A stretch of 64,000 nt of DNA, from the NCBI RefSeq assembly GCF_008725655.1, contig NZ_VYXP01000004.1, forward strand, positions 113,346 to 177,345. Direction: 5' to 3'. Below the pieces are notes generated by a model. The model made no database searches. It saw only the letters and a program-made list of their open reading frames with translations, and was not told the DNA's origin. The translations under genes and the position numbers were made by a program. Of this stretch, positions 17,835 to 26,207 are shown one piece after another. The stretch is from Marinihelvus fidelis (GTDB taxonomy: Bacteria > Pseudomonadota > Gammaproteobacteria > Xanthomonadales > SZUA-36). Within the stretch, counting starts at the first letter, position 1. Every line of letters begins with the position of its first letter.

Positions 17835-18665
17835 ATGAAAACGCGCCTGGCCCTGCTCGTTATTGTTCTCTCCCTGGCTGACTTGCCCGCCTCACAGGGC
17901 TCGGAAGTATCCCTTTTCGACGCACCGCTGGCCGGGGGGACGATTTACTGTGACGGTGCCCGGCGCGGCTCTGCGGTCATGGTTGATGGCCCCGAGGGCT
18001 CGAGTCAGCTTGCAGGCGTATTCATCGTCAGCGCGGCGCATGTGTTCTATGACCTGCATTCCGGGCAGCGCTACCAGGATTGCTATTTCGATTACCGTGG
18101 TCTCGAGCATTTGCCTGGGTACCGTGCGACGCTCTCGACCCAATGGCTGCAGCTGGGCGACTTTGACCCGCGCGAGGATCCATCCCAGGCCCGAAACGGT
18201 CATGGCGACTGGGCGGTCGCATATCTTCCTGAGCCGCCCAGGGCCGCAAAGCGCCATCAGCCCATTCAGCTGGCTGGTCCGGATGAATGGCCCGTTTCAC
18301 GCTCACAGGAGTTTTACCTGCTGGCCTGGGATCCGGATAGCCAACGTGTGGTCACAAGCGGTCCGTGCGAAGGCTTGCCATCAACGCCGGCCGATATCGG
18401 TGGCGGGTTGTGGCCGGGGCAGTGGCTGGACAATTGCGGTGACGGCCGGCCGGGTTCATCGGGTGGCGGGTTGCTGTGGAAGGACGGCGAGTACCTTTCA
18501 TTGCTGGCCATTCGTACCGGCGCACACTGGCGCCTTGGGGAACCCGGCGCTGCAGCCAACAGCCAGGCAAACTGGGATCCTGCCTGGTCGGCGAATACGT
18601 CCCGTGGTGTCGATGGCGAGGTGCTTCAGGCGATGTTGCAACTGGCTGCCAGCGCGGTGCGCTAG
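17835..18665 (+). CDS. Secreted trypsin-like serine peptidase
   Basis: Encodes 276 residues with a signal peptide (MKTRLALLVIVLSLADLPAS). The catalytic triad is visible: His69 in VSAAHVF, Asp125 in HGDWAVAYL and Ser209 in GRPGSSGGGLLW. Four cysteines (about 39, 83, 178, 201) could form disulfides in the periplasm or outside. No PDZ domain or membrane anchor is present, so it is not a DegP/DegS type. The substrate is unknown. It stands between two divergent/convergent minus-strand units. Confidence 0.85.
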   Translation: MKTRLALLVIVLSLADLPASQGSEVSLFDAPLAGGTIYCDGARRGSAVMVDGPEGSSQLAGVFIVSAAHVFYDLHSGQRYQDCYFDYRGLEHLPGYRATLSTQWLQLGDFDPREDPSQARNGHGDWAVAYLPEPPRAAKRHQPIQLAGPDEWPVSRSQEFYLLAWDPDSQRVVTSGPCEGLPSTPADIGGGLWPGQWLDNCGDGRPGSSGGGLLWKDGEYLSLLAIRTGAHWRLGEPGAAANSQANWDPAWSANTSRGVDGEVLQAMLQLAASAVR

Positions 18666-18842
18666 CCAGGTCACGCCATGCTGGCCAACTTTTTACGCCG
18701 TCAGCGGTAGGTTTTATATGACAGGCGGGTGGTCGCCGGCATTTGGGAGCGAAGTTTCTATGCTACGATTTACAGAGCCAGTGGAGCGGCGTCAACTTAT
18801 TGGGTTCCAAGGGATATGGAACGGGCCAGGGGGGCTCGTGTC

Positions 18843-19382
18843 ATGTTGATTTACGTTTTTCTTGCGTTGATATGCCTGTCCGTCGCAGTGCTGATCATTT
18901 GGGCGCTTCGCGGGCTCAGCGGGCATCCTGAAGGCGTCGGTAGTTTCTCCAGTGCCCGTCATGCGTCCCGTGCCCGTATGGCGCACATCAACGCTTCCAT
19001 TTCCGATGCGCCCAGCCCGTGGGGCTGGTCTCCAAAGCGTTCAAACCGGGCGGTTTCGCAGGCCTATGCGGCCGGCAAGGGCGCCCATCACGCTACGCTG
19101 ACGACCGTTCGCAAGGGCGGTGTTGTTCCGGGTACGAGCGGTGATGCGGCCGAAAAGCGACTCGAGCGCAATGTCCTGACGGGCTATGACCTGACCCGGG
19201 CGAGGCCGAAGACCACGGAAACCGATACCACCAGTTGGCCCTACCGCGATGACTCGTTCTACAGTTCCAGTGCATCCGGCTACAAGCGCGCGCAGGACCT
19301 GACGCGGAGCGGGCTCGACCGGCGTGACCGTGACCTGGATGAGCGTCCGGGTTCAGATGGCAAAAAGCCCTGGGGCTGGTAA
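18843..19382 (+). CDS. Single-pass membrane protein with two PWGW motifs, unknown function
   Basis: Encodes about 179 residues. One N-terminal membrane helix (LIYVFLALICLSVAVLIIWAL) is followed by about 155 residues that look disordered and are rich in Ser, Arg, Ala and Thr. The tetrapeptide PWGW appears at residues 59-62 and again as the very last four residues. ATG 18843 is chosen because an AGGGGGG run lies about 9 nt upstream; the frame is open from 18729. The region 18666-18842 otherwise holds nothing I recognise. Family unknown. Confidence 0.6.
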   Translation: MLIYVFLALICLSVAVLIIWALRGLSGHPEGVGSFSSARHASRARMAHINASISDAPSPWGWSPKRSNRAVSQAYAAGKGAHHATLTTVRKGGVVPGTSGDAAEKRLERNVLTGYDLTRARPKTTETDTTSWPYRDDSFYSSSASGYKRAQDLTRSGLDRRDRDLDERPGSDGKKPWGW

Positions 19383-19388
19383 GTCGTC

Positions 19389-20153
19389 TTAGTCCGCGTG
19401 TCTCAGCAGGGCTTCGGGTAGCACAACGTCCTGGTTGCCAGGAATCTTGATGTCCATGGGCACGGCTTCAACGCCCATCTGCTCTTCGGGGTAGGGCCTC
19501 AGTAGCCCAAGTGCCTGGTCCCCAGGTGCCTCCAGCCATTGTCTGACCTCGTCACCGTTGCGAAGCAATGCGGGGCTTCGGTGATGTCCGACAGACCGTA
19601 GAACTGCGTTGGGTTCGACGGTGATGATCGAGATTGACCATGCAGACTCGCCGGTTGTGGTCTCTGTGCGCCCGACGAGTGCGGCCATGGGCCAGAACGG
19701 CTGCTCCAGGTTAAACACCGCGTACGGCACCTGGGGTTTGACCCGGCTGTCAAATTCATAAAACCACGACACCCAAGCAACCGCTCGAAAACCGCCCCGC
19801 CATGGCGTCATGAACGTCCGCGCAAAGGGGTCACCTTCTCGTCGCAACCGGGCATTGGCTGTCGAAAGCCATTGACCGCTCTTTAGTCGCGGCAGGCGTC
19901 CGCGGGACCAGGGCGGCATGAACGGCCAGGTGGCCTCTACCGCGCTGTACTCGCCTGTGATCGTGGGTGACAGCGTTGCGGGCAGGGATTCCCAGACCGT
20001 GGTGCCGGGGTCGGCCACTCTGCGTTGCCGTGAAGGCGACACATTGATACGGGATTCAGGGTCCGCCGGCAGCCCGCCGGACGGCGACAACAGGTTGGCC
20101 CAGGCGTAAATGTCCTTCCATGACAGCGCAGAGACGGATGCCTTGCCGCACAT
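19389..20153 (-). CDS. Divergent SRAP/HMCES (YedK-like) protein
   Basis: Encodes 254 residues starting MCGKAS, so Cys2 becomes the N-terminal nucleophile after Met removal. Other SRAP positions are recognisable: STANARLRREG with Asn100, VSWFYEFD with Glu133, and GHHRSPALL with the conserved His. SRAP proteins form a thiazolidine crosslink with abasic sites in single-stranded DNA and protect them during replication. The sequence departs from the usual GFYEW and is clearly divergent. It overlaps the upstream lipoprotein gene (TGATG). Confidence 0.8.
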   Translation of the reverse strand: MCGKASVSALSWKDIYAWANLLSPSGGLPADPESRINVSPSRQRRVADPGTTVWESLPATLSPTITGEYSAVEATWPFMPPWSRGRLPRLKSGQWLSTANARLRREGDPFARTFMTPWRGGFRAVAWVSWFYEFDSRVKPQVPYAVFNLEQPFWPMAALVGRTETTTGESAWSISIITVEPNAVLRSVGHHRSPALLRNGDEVRQWLEAPGDQALGLLRPYPEEQMGVEAVPMDIKIPGNQDVVLPEALLRHAD

Positions 20154-20530
20154 CAGCGCATCGGCATCTGCAGGATCTCGTTCGGCGTCTTGCCGTCGTA
20201 GCGCTTGTAGAGCTTGGCCTTGTTGCCCCTGATACTGAGGTCATAGGTCATCGAGTACTGGATGACCCGCTTTAACTGGTCGTAGGCGGCCTGTCCGGCT
20301 TGCTCCCGGACCGCCTGCAGGTTTTCTTCGAAGGCCTCCACGCTGCTACCGTCCATCGGCTCGTCCATGATGGCGGGGTTGGGCGGTGGCGCGTCCGCGG
20401 CCGAGCTTGCCGTGGTTTCTGATGCCGTGGGGTCAGGGTCCGTGGTCTTACCGCAGGCGGCCAGCGCGACAACGGCGATCAGGGTGGCCAGGAAAGCGGC
20501 GTACGGTCTGGTTGCGGAAAATGTGGTCAA
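20153..20530 (-). CDS. Small lipoprotein, DUF6694-like
   Basis: Encodes 125 residues. The start TTFSATRPYAAFLATLIAVV is followed by a lipobox ending AAC, so it is a predicted lipoprotein. The mature part has an acidic linker and a helical segment ending KRYDGKTPNEILQMPM, similar to the DUF6694 group (by memory of the pattern). TTG 20530 is chosen: GGAG lies 8 nt upstream and TTGA overlaps the rsmC stop. It is coupled to rsmC upstream and SRAP downstream. Confidence 0.75.
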   Translation of the reverse strand: MTTFSATRPYAAFLATLIAVVALAACGKTTDPDPTASETTASSAADAPPPNPAIMDEPMDGSSVEAFEENLQAVREQAGQAAYDQLKRVIQYSMTYDLSIRGNKAKLYKRYDGKTPNEILQMPMR

Positions 20531-21573
20531 GGCGAAGTCTCCATGCGATTGGGGGCCAGGCAGTGCAGTACCTGGAAGCGGCGATTGGCGGCCAGCGTGT
20601 TGACGGTGGCGAACCATGGCCTGAGTTGCTGTGTGTAAGGCAGGTGGCGATTGGCCACCATGATTAACTGACCACGGGCTGTCAAAAAGTTCCGAATGGG
20701 CGCCAGCAGGCGCGGTGTCATCTCCGGGTCGCCCTTGTGCCCCCGGTGGAAAGGCGGGTTGGTGACGACTAGGTCGAATGTTCCCGCAAGTTCAGCAAAC
20801 CCGTCCGACGGGACCACCTCCGCGTTCAGGCCATTGGCCACCAACGTACTGCGTGCGGCATGACAGGCCAGCGCGCTGGTATCCGAGAGCACGACCTTGA
20901 GCCCGGGCTGCCTGGCCAGCAGGCTTGCGCCCAGTACGCCCGCGCCACAACCCAGGTCAAGGACGCGCATGGCCGGGCCAGGATCAAGCGCTTCCAGGAC
21001 ATCCAGGAGCAAAGCGGTGCCATCATCCAGCGCGCCGTGGTTGAACACGCCGGGCCAGCTGTGAATCTCCAGGGTAGCCCCCTGCCGTTCCAGTACCCAG
21101 CTGTCTCGCCATTGCGCCGGATCGAATGCACCCGTGAGCGCCGCGTCCGTGGCGCAGAACAGGGCGCAATGGCGTGCGCTGTCGACCTTGTTGACGGTTC
21201 TGAACGCGGTCTGAAGCGATTTGCCGGCCGACTTGATGCCATCACGGTTTTCGCCCGCCAGCCATAGCCGCCCAGAGGGTGCGAGCATGTTGGCGCAGCA
21301 GGCAATCATCATCTCCAGGCAGGCCTTGCCGCGTGGCAGTGTAAGGACGATGTCCCGAGGTGGGGCCGGTGGCCGTGTTGGGAAATCACCGAAAGTGGCG
21401 GAGGATGTTTGCCGGGCCAGGCGGTCATGGTTGACGCGGTCCTGGCTGAACACCGGGTGCCCGACGCAGCCGGGCAGCGCATCGAAAAGGTCGCCCGGTG
21501 GATTGATCCACATCGGCGCCAGTTCGCTGAACCGCGCCTGCTGGCGTGCCAGCAACTGGGCGACCGGGCTCAC
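20527..21573 (-). CDS. rsmC: 16S rRNA (guanine-N2)-methyltransferase, RsmC-like
   Basis: Encodes 348 residues with the two-domain RsmC/RlmG layout: a degenerate N-terminal methyltransferase-like domain (WLAGENRDGIKSAGKSL near residue 105) and a catalytic C-terminal domain with VLDLGCGAGVLGASLL near 205 and the base-methyltransferase motif VVTNPPFHRG near 270. It should use S-adenosylmethionine to make m2G in 16S rRNA (G1207 in E. coli); RlmG or a related specificity cannot be excluded. The GTG start lies 4 nt after the rimO stop. Confidence 0.82.
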   Translation of the reverse strand: MSPVAQLLARQQARFSELAPMWINPPGDLFDALPGCVGHPVFSQDRVNHDRLARQTSSATFGDFPTRPPAPPRDIVLTLPRGKACLEMMIACCANMLAPSGRLWLAGENRDGIKSAGKSLQTAFRTVNKVDSARHCALFCATDAALTGAFDPAQWRDSWVLERQGATLEIHSWPGVFNHGALDDGTALLLDVLEALDPGPAMRVLDLGCGAGVLGASLLARQPGLKVVLSDTSALACHAARSTLVANGLNAEVVPSDGFAELAGTFDLVVTNPPFHRGHKGDPEMTPRLLAPIRNFLTARGQLIMVANRHLPYTQQLRPWFATVNTLAANRRFQVLHCLAPNRMETSP

Positions 21574-21577
21574 CCGC

Positions 21578-22906
21578 TCAGCCGCCGGTGGGCACCGCGA
21601 ACAGGTCGTGCTGGTCGGCGTCGGTCACGTGCACGTCCAGCATGTCGCCGGCGCTGATGCCGCTCGCGCCGTTGATGTGAACCAGCCCGTCGATCTCCGG
21701 CGCATCGGCGTGGCTGCGGGCGATGGCGGTAGCGCCGTCGGCCTCGTCAACCAGCACCTGCAGGGTCTTGCCCACGCGGGCCTTCAGGCGTTGTGCACTG
21801 ATCTCGGCCTGGCGGGCCATGAAGACGGCCTCGCGCTCATGCATGACCGCATCCGGAACCGGGTCGGCCAGGCCGTTAGCGGTGGCGCCTTCGACCGGGG
21901 AATAGCGGAAGCAGCCGACACGGTCGAGCTGGGCCTCGTCGATGAAATCCAGCAGCAGTTCAAAATCCTCGTCCGTTTCACCGGGGAAGCCGACGATAAA
22001 CGTGCTGCGCAGCGCGATGTCGGGGCAGGCCTGGCGCCAGCGGTGGATACGATCGAGCGTGCGGTCGGCGGCGGCTGGGCGTCGCATGGCCTTGAGCACG
22101 GACGGACTGCCATGCTGCAAGGGAATGTCCAGGTACGGCAGGATCACGCCGTCAGCCATCAATGGAATCAGTTCATCAACGTGCGGGTAGGGGTAGACAT
22201 AATGCAGCCTGACCCAGGCACCCAGCGACCCCAGGGCCGTGCACAGCTCGGTCAGCCGCGACCGGACCGGGCGACCGTTCCAGAAGTCGGTGCGGTACTT
22301 CAGGTCCGAGCCATAGGCCGAGGTGTCCTGGGAGATGACCAGGAGCTCGCGTACGCCCGACTCGACCAGCCGCTCGGCTTCTCCCATGACGTCACCGGCC
22401 GGCCGGCTGGCCAGGCGCCCGCGCATTGACGGGATAATGCAAAAGGTGCAATGGTGGTTGCATCCTTCTGATATCTTTAGATATGCATAGTGCCGTGGCG
22501 TCAGGCGAATGCCCTGTGGCGGCACCAGGTCCTGGAACGGGTCGTGGTGTCTGGGGATGGGTACGTGGCGGTGTACGGCGTCGACCACCTGTTCATACTG
22601 CTGCGGTCCGCTGACATCCAGCACCTTGGGGTGAATGTCGCGGATGGTGCCGGCCTCGGCGCCCAGGCAACCGGTGACAAGCACCCGGCCATTAGCGTCC
22701 AGCGCCTCGCCGATCGCCTCGAGCGATTCCGCGCGGGCGGCGTCAATGAACCCACAGGTGTTGACCACGACGATATCGGCATCCTCGTAGCTGGGGGAAA
22801 TGCCGTAGCCGTCCATTTTGAGCTGGGTAATGATGCGTTCGGAGTCGACCAGGGCCTTCGGGCAACCGAGGCTGACGAAACCGACCTTGCGTTGAGTGTT
22901 GTCCAT
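21578..22906 (-). CDS. rimO: Ribosomal protein S12 methylthiotransferase RimO
   Basis: Encodes 442 residues (E. coli 441). The UPF0004 domain has cysteines in [20 protein letters not shown] and VTGCLG. The radical-SAM motif CNHHCTFC follows near residue 145, then ISQDTSAYG and a C-terminal TRAM domain. RimO adds a methylthio group to Asp88 of S12. The start at 22906 is preferred to an in-frame ATG at 22933 because it matches the family start. It leads rimO-rsmC-lipoprotein-SRAP, all coupled. Confidence 0.95.
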   Translation of the reverse strand: MDNTQRKVGFVSLGCPKALVDSERIITQLKMDGYGISPSYEDADIVVVNTCGFIDAARAESLEAIGEALDANGRVLVTGCLGAEAGTIRDIHPKVLDVSGPQQYEQVVDAVHRHVPIPRHHDPFQDLVPPQGIRLTPRHYAYLKISEGCNHHCTFCIIPSMRGRLASRPAGDVMGEAERLVESGVRELLVISQDTSAYGSDLKYRTDFWNGRPVRSRLTELCTALGSLGAWVRLHYVYPYPHVDELIPLMADGVILPYLDIPLQHGSPSVLKAMRRPAAADRTLDRIHRWRQACPDIALRSTFIVGFPGETDEDFELLLDFIDEAQLDRVGCFRYSPVEGATANGLADPVPDAVMHEREAVFMARQAEISAQRLKARVGKTLQVLVDEADGATAIARSHADAPEIDGLVHINGASGISAGDMLDVHVTDADQHDLFAVPTGG

Positions 22907-22957
22907 CCGGTTGCCGGTCTCCAGCCGAAACATCGCGGGAGCGCCATTATCCGGTGT

Positions 22958-22986
22958 GGCCGGCCGCGCCTCAAGCGCGGCCGGCC
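22958..22986 (-). terminator. Strong G+C hairpin after the PDZ gene
   Basis: GGCCGGCCGCG, 7-nt loop, CGCGGCCGGCC: a perfect 11-bp inverted repeat lying 17 nt after the stop of the PDZ gene and 52 nt before the rimO start on the minus strand. No U tract follows, so termination may be partial. It separates the ECF/PDZ operon from the rimO operon. Confidence 0.6.
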
Positions 22987-23002
22987 GGTGCCGGCACGGT
23001 GT

Positions 23003-24376
23003 TCAGTCGTGCCAGAGGAGACCGAGTCGTTCTTCGGGCAAGGGGACTTCCAGGATGTGGTTCGCCTGGTCGCGCTTGATTTCGATGTTGAGTACGGAAC
23101 CGGACTCGACGTCCCGCAGCGCGCGCATCACGTCGGCCGGTGTCGACACGGCCTGGTCCGCGACCTTCAGGATGACATCGCCGGGCTGCAACTGCAGGCC
23201 GTTGTCCGGAGAAGCTTCCAGCACCAGCACACCCTTGTCGGCGTCGAAGTAGCGCCCAAGGCCGGGGTCCAGCTCCGCCATTTTCAGACCCCGGGTCAGG
23301 GGCATGCCGAACCAGATGTTGGTGCCCGCGATGACGGCATCGCCGAAGTCGGAAAATTCCTGGAACTCGAATTCCCAGTCACCACCGGATTCACTGAACG
23401 CCCAGGCGTTGGGTCCGGCATAGGTGAGTTCACCCTGTTCCATGCGCTCCCGCAGGGCGTCGACCTGGGCTTCCAGGGCCTGCTGGTCGATCTCCGGCAT
23501 GTTGATGCGCTCGACCAGGATCTGCTGGCGCTCACCGTCGACCGGGGCCGCCGCCAGGGAAGACCAGCTGTGCCAGGTGAACGGTTCCCGCTTGGAGGCC
23601 ACCACGGTCAGCGACTCGGGGTTGCCATCCCTGAGGACGGTCACATCAATGCTGTCACCCACCTCGATGTCCTTGACCGCGTCGGAAAGCACGGCCTGGG
23701 GCGGCTCGGAACCGCCCGCCAGGCGCTGGCCCATAACCGCGGTGATGACATCGCCGGGCTGAATGCCGGCCCGCTCGGCCGGGCCGTCGGGTGAAACGCC
23801 CAATATCTTGACGCCGTCGGTCGTATTTCCACCCAGGATGACGCCGATCACGGCGCGGTCGGTGTCGTCGTCACTGCTGAAGCGGTACTCGACGACGCGG
23901 TTGGTCGGGCGATTGATCTCGCGGTGAACCCGGGACACCTCCCGCGAGGCGCGCCGGAGGTTCTCGTGCGCGCGCTCGAGTTCACGTTGCACCTGGGACA
24001 GTTCCCTGCGTTCAACGGCCCGGGCTTCGGCAGCGGCGCGGTGCACTTCGGCCTCGCTGAGGCGGTGCTCGCGGGCCTTTTCCGCCATTCGTTCCCGCTC
24101 GCGAGCCCTGACAACCAGTTCGGCCCGCGCAGCCTCCATGGCCTCGAGCGCGGCGCGCTGCTCGGCCTCGGCCGCTTCCAGTGCGGCCTCGTAGCGGTGC
24201 AGGACCTCCGGGGCCGGCGCGACCGGCTCGACAGGGGCAACGGGCGGTTCAGGCGCCACGGGCGCTGCCGGCGGCGTGTCGGCGAAGGCCGGCGCCAGGG
24301 TGCCCAGTGCCAGGCAGGCGGTGGCCGTGACGGCCTTCAGCGCGGTGTGTTGTTCAGGGTGTCTCATGCTCTTCAC
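23003..24376 (-). CDS. Periplasmic coiled-coil protein with two PDZ domains
   Basis: Encodes 457 residues: a signal peptide (1-32), a Pro/Ala/Val-rich linker (33-55), a charged Ala/Glu/Arg coiled coil (about 58-155), PDZ 1 (about 175-262, GVSPDGPAERAGIQPGDVITAV) and PDZ 2 (about 353-442, VLEASPDNGLQLQPGDVILKV). No protease domain is present, so it is not a DegP-type enzyme; it more likely senses or presents C-terminal peptides. GAGGTG lies 8 nt before the ATG. It starts 9 nt after the membrane protein of the ECF operon, implying a role in that signalling unit. Confidence 0.82.
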   Translation of the reverse strand: MKSMRHPEQHTALKAVTATACLALGTLAPAFADTPPAAPVAPEPPVAPVEPVAPAPEVLHRYEAALEAAEAEQRAALEAMEAARAELVVRARERERMAEKAREHRLSEAEVHRAAAEARAVERRELSQVQRELERAHENLRRASREVSRVHREINRPTNRVVEYRFSSDDDTDRAVIGVILGGNTTDGVKILGVSPDGPAERAGIQPGDVITAVMGQRLAGGSEPPQAVLSDAVKDIEVGDSIDVTVLRDGNPESLTVVASKREPFTWHSWSSLAAAPVDGERQQILVERINMPEIDQQALEAQVDALRERMEQGELTYAGPNAWAFSESGGDWEFEFQEFSDFGDAVIAGTNIWFGMPLTRGLKMAELDPGLGRYFDADKGVLVLEASPDNGLQLQPGDVILKVADQAVSTPADVMRALRDVESGSVLNIEIKRDQANHILEVPLPEERLGLLWHD

Positions 24377-24385
24377 CTCGAAGGT

Positions 24386-24928
24386 CTAAAGGGACGCCAT
24401 GCGTCCGTATTCGCGTTCAAACTGGTGGACGTAAATGGACTCCAGGTCCAGCAGCAGGTTGACGCGCTGGCCCCAGAGTTCCACCGACTCCGGCGCCATG
24501 GTCAATTCGCCATCGACCCGCGCGATCATGTCTTCCAACTCGGTTACCCACAGGACCGACTGCGCGGGCAGGGCGCCGCTGTTGGCCCGCAGCTGACGCA
24601 ACCGCAGTTCCAGCAATTGCGACATTGCCACCAGGTCCTGGGTTTGGGGGGCGTCCGGGGATGCTGCGATCGCCGCTTCGTCGACAACCGGTGTCGGCGC
24701 ATTCGGCATCCGGGTCACCAGCAGGCCGACGGCGACCACCACCGACGCCGCGATCGCCCATACCATTGCGGGGCGTCGACGTTGGCCCACCGTGGCGGGC
24801 GTGTCATCGGCCAGTGCTGCCCGGATCTGCGCCCAGTCATCGTGCCCGGGTTGCAGCATTGGCAGCCCGGACAGCCCTAACGGGTCACGCGGTATATCCG
24901 TTCCGTGGTCCTGTTCATGGTTGTTCAT
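24386..24928 (-). CDS. Single-pass membrane protein, probable anti-sigma factor
   Basis: Encodes 180 residues. A cytoplasmic N-terminal part of about 52 residues contains HDDWAQIRAAL. One membrane helix (about 53-71, AMVWAIAASVVVAVGLLV) follows, then a helical periplasmic region (TQDLVAMSQLLELRLRQLR and VTELEDMIARVD). Its ATG overlaps the ECF sigma stop (ATGA), the usual arrangement of sigma and anti-sigma genes. The HxxxCxxC zinc motif of classic anti-sigma domains is absent, so the assignment rests on position and topology. Confidence 0.7.
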   Translation of the reverse strand: MNNHEQDHGTDIPRDPLGLSGLPMLQPGHDDWAQIRAALADDTPATVGQRRRPAMVWAIAASVVVAVGLLVTRMPNAPTPVVDEAAIAASPDAPQTQDLVAMSQLLELRLRQLRANSGALPAQSVLWVTELEDMIARVDGELTMAPESVELWGQRVNLLLDLESIYVHQFEREYGRMASL

Positions 24929-25515
24929 TGACTGATTCCCGTGCTTGCCTGGGTGAGTCCGGCGCTCGCGCCGGTGTCCTGTTTTCCGATCAACTGCCGC
25001 AAGGTCTTGCGTGCGCGGGCCAACCGGGTTTTCGAAAAACTCACTGTCATTCCAAATTGCTCGGCGATTTCCTCGTGCCTGAAACCTTCGACGTCGTATA
25101 GCCAGACGATGGTGCGGTCTTCAGGGCCCAGTTTCGCCAGTGCCTGTTCCAGGTCCATGGCCTGGCCCATTCGTTCCTGGTCGCCCTCATCAGACGCGCG
25201 GTAGTCCTCAAAGGTCACGACTTCCGCACTGGGCTGGCGTCGCAGGGCGCTGATCGCATGGTTGACGACCACCCGCTTCAGCCAACCCCAGAACGGGGCA
25301 TCGCCCCGGAACTGGCCAATGCGCCGGAACGCCGTGATGAAGGCCTCCTGCACGACATCGCGTGCCAGTTCCCGGCAGTTCAGTACGCGCGCGGCGACGT
25401 TGAACGCCGGTGCGTGGAACTGGCGGTAAATGCGCTCGCAGGCACCAAGGTCGCCCTGCCGCGCCGCCGCCAGCGTGATCTCATCGATATCCATGTCAAA
25501 GCCGGGCCCTGTCAT
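24925..25515 (-). CDS. ECF-family RNA polymerase sigma factor
   Basis: Encodes about 196 residues. Region 2 (FNVAARVLNCRELARDVVQEAFITAFRRI, near residues 45-75) includes the -10 recognition helix. Region 4 (LGPEDRTIVWLYDVEGFRHEEIAEQF and SFSKTRLARARKTL) carries the -35 helix-turn-helix. No region 1 or 3 is present, so it is a group IV (ECF) factor. ATG 25515 is used; ATG 25494 is the alternative. It heads an operon with a membrane anti-sigma candidate and a double-PDZ protein, and is divergent from greB across 38 nt. Confidence 0.93.
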   Translation of the reverse strand: MTGPGFDMDIDEITLAAARQGDLGACERIYRQFHAPAFNVAARVLNCRELARDVVQEAFITAFRRIGQFRGDAPFWGWLKRVVVNHAISALRRQPSAEVVTFEDYRASDEGDQERMGQAMDLEQALAKLGPEDRTIVWLYDVEGFRHEEIAEQFGMTVSFSKTRLARARKTLRQLIGKQDTGASAGLTQASTGISQ

Positions 25516-25553
25516 CTGCTTACTATGACGCAAGCACACCGAAAAGGGTCGCA

Positions 25554-26117
25554 ATGAATGTAGAATCGCCCCAAATCCAGCAGGCAGAACCGTCCATGGG
25601 TCGTTGGCGTCCCCCCGCAAAACCTTCCAGTCCCTACATCACCGCCGAGGGTGCCCAGGCACTGGAGCAGGAATTGAAGCAGCTCTGGCGGGTCGAGCGG
25701 CCGGAGGTGGTGCGCGCGCTGTCGGCCGCGGCCGCCGAGGGCGACCGCTCAGAGAACGCGGAATACATCTATCGCAAGAAGCAGCTGGGCGGCATCGACC
25801 GCAGGATTCGCTACCTGACCCGGCGGCTGGATGTCATCAAGGTGGTCGACCGGCTGCCGGACAACCGTGACAGTGTCCGTTTTGGGGCCTGGGTCACCGT
25901 CGCCGATGAAACGGGCACCGAGTCGGTCTACCGGATCGTCGGCGCGGACGAGACGCGCGCGGACGACGGTTGGATATCAATTGATTCACCCATGGCGCGC
26001 GGGCTGCTGGGCCGTGGCGTGGGCGACACGGTGATGATCGAGCGCCCCGATGGCTCGGTGGAGATCGAAATTGCCGCGATCGACTACTTGAAACCCGGAA
26101 CTGACGAACCCACCTAG
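25554..26117 (+). CDS. greB: Transcription elongation factor GreB
   Basis: Encodes 187 residues. The N-terminal coiled coil has LKQLWRVERPEVVRALSAAAAEGDRSENAEY with the acidic tip, followed by KKQLGGIDRRIRYLTRRL. The C-terminal FKBP-like domain has RFGAWVTV and ISIDSPMARGLLGRGVGD. GreB stimulates transcript cleavage in backtracked polymerase. The YRKK and WRVERPEV details favour GreB over GreA. It carries an extra N-terminal tail of about 25 residues if ATG 25554 (AAGGG 6 nt upstream) is used; ATG 25596 would shorten it. Confidence 0.93.
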   Translation: MNVESPQIQQAEPSMGRWRPPAKPSSPYITAEGAQALEQELKQLWRVERPEVVRALSAAAAEGDRSENAEYIYRKKQLGGIDRRIRYLTRRLDVIKVVDRLPDNRDSVRFGAWVTVADETGTESVYRIVGADETRADDGWISIDSPMARGLLGRGVGDTVMIERPDGSVEIEIAAIDYLKPGTDEPT

Positions 26118-26118
26118 T
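26087..26118 (+). promoter_or_regulatory. Possible sigma-32 promoter of the Hsp20 gene
   Basis: CTTGAAA at 26087-26093 inside the end of greB is a full sigma-32 -35 box. The matching -10 (CCCACCTA at 26109-26116, 15-nt spacer) is poor, so this is tentative. Confidence 0.3.
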
Positions 26119-26207
26119 GTACGTGGTCGCCGTAAGGGGCCACATTCAACGCCCGGCCGATGTCCGGCGGGCACAACACGATATTGCTTCTATTGGAGGA
26201 TATGGTT
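26119..26207 (+). promoter_or_regulatory. ROSE-like RNA thermometer in the Hsp20 leader
   Basis: The 90-nt leader ends with a short TTGCT segment (26184-26188) followed after a few bases by the ribosome-binding site TGGAGGA. In ROSE elements a U(U/C)GCU segment pairs imperfectly with AGGA next to the start codon and melts on heating. An upstream hairpin GCCCG...CGGGC at 26151-26172 fits the multi-hairpin layout. Small heat-shock genes of proteobacteria are the classic location. The fold was judged by eye. Confidence 0.55.
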
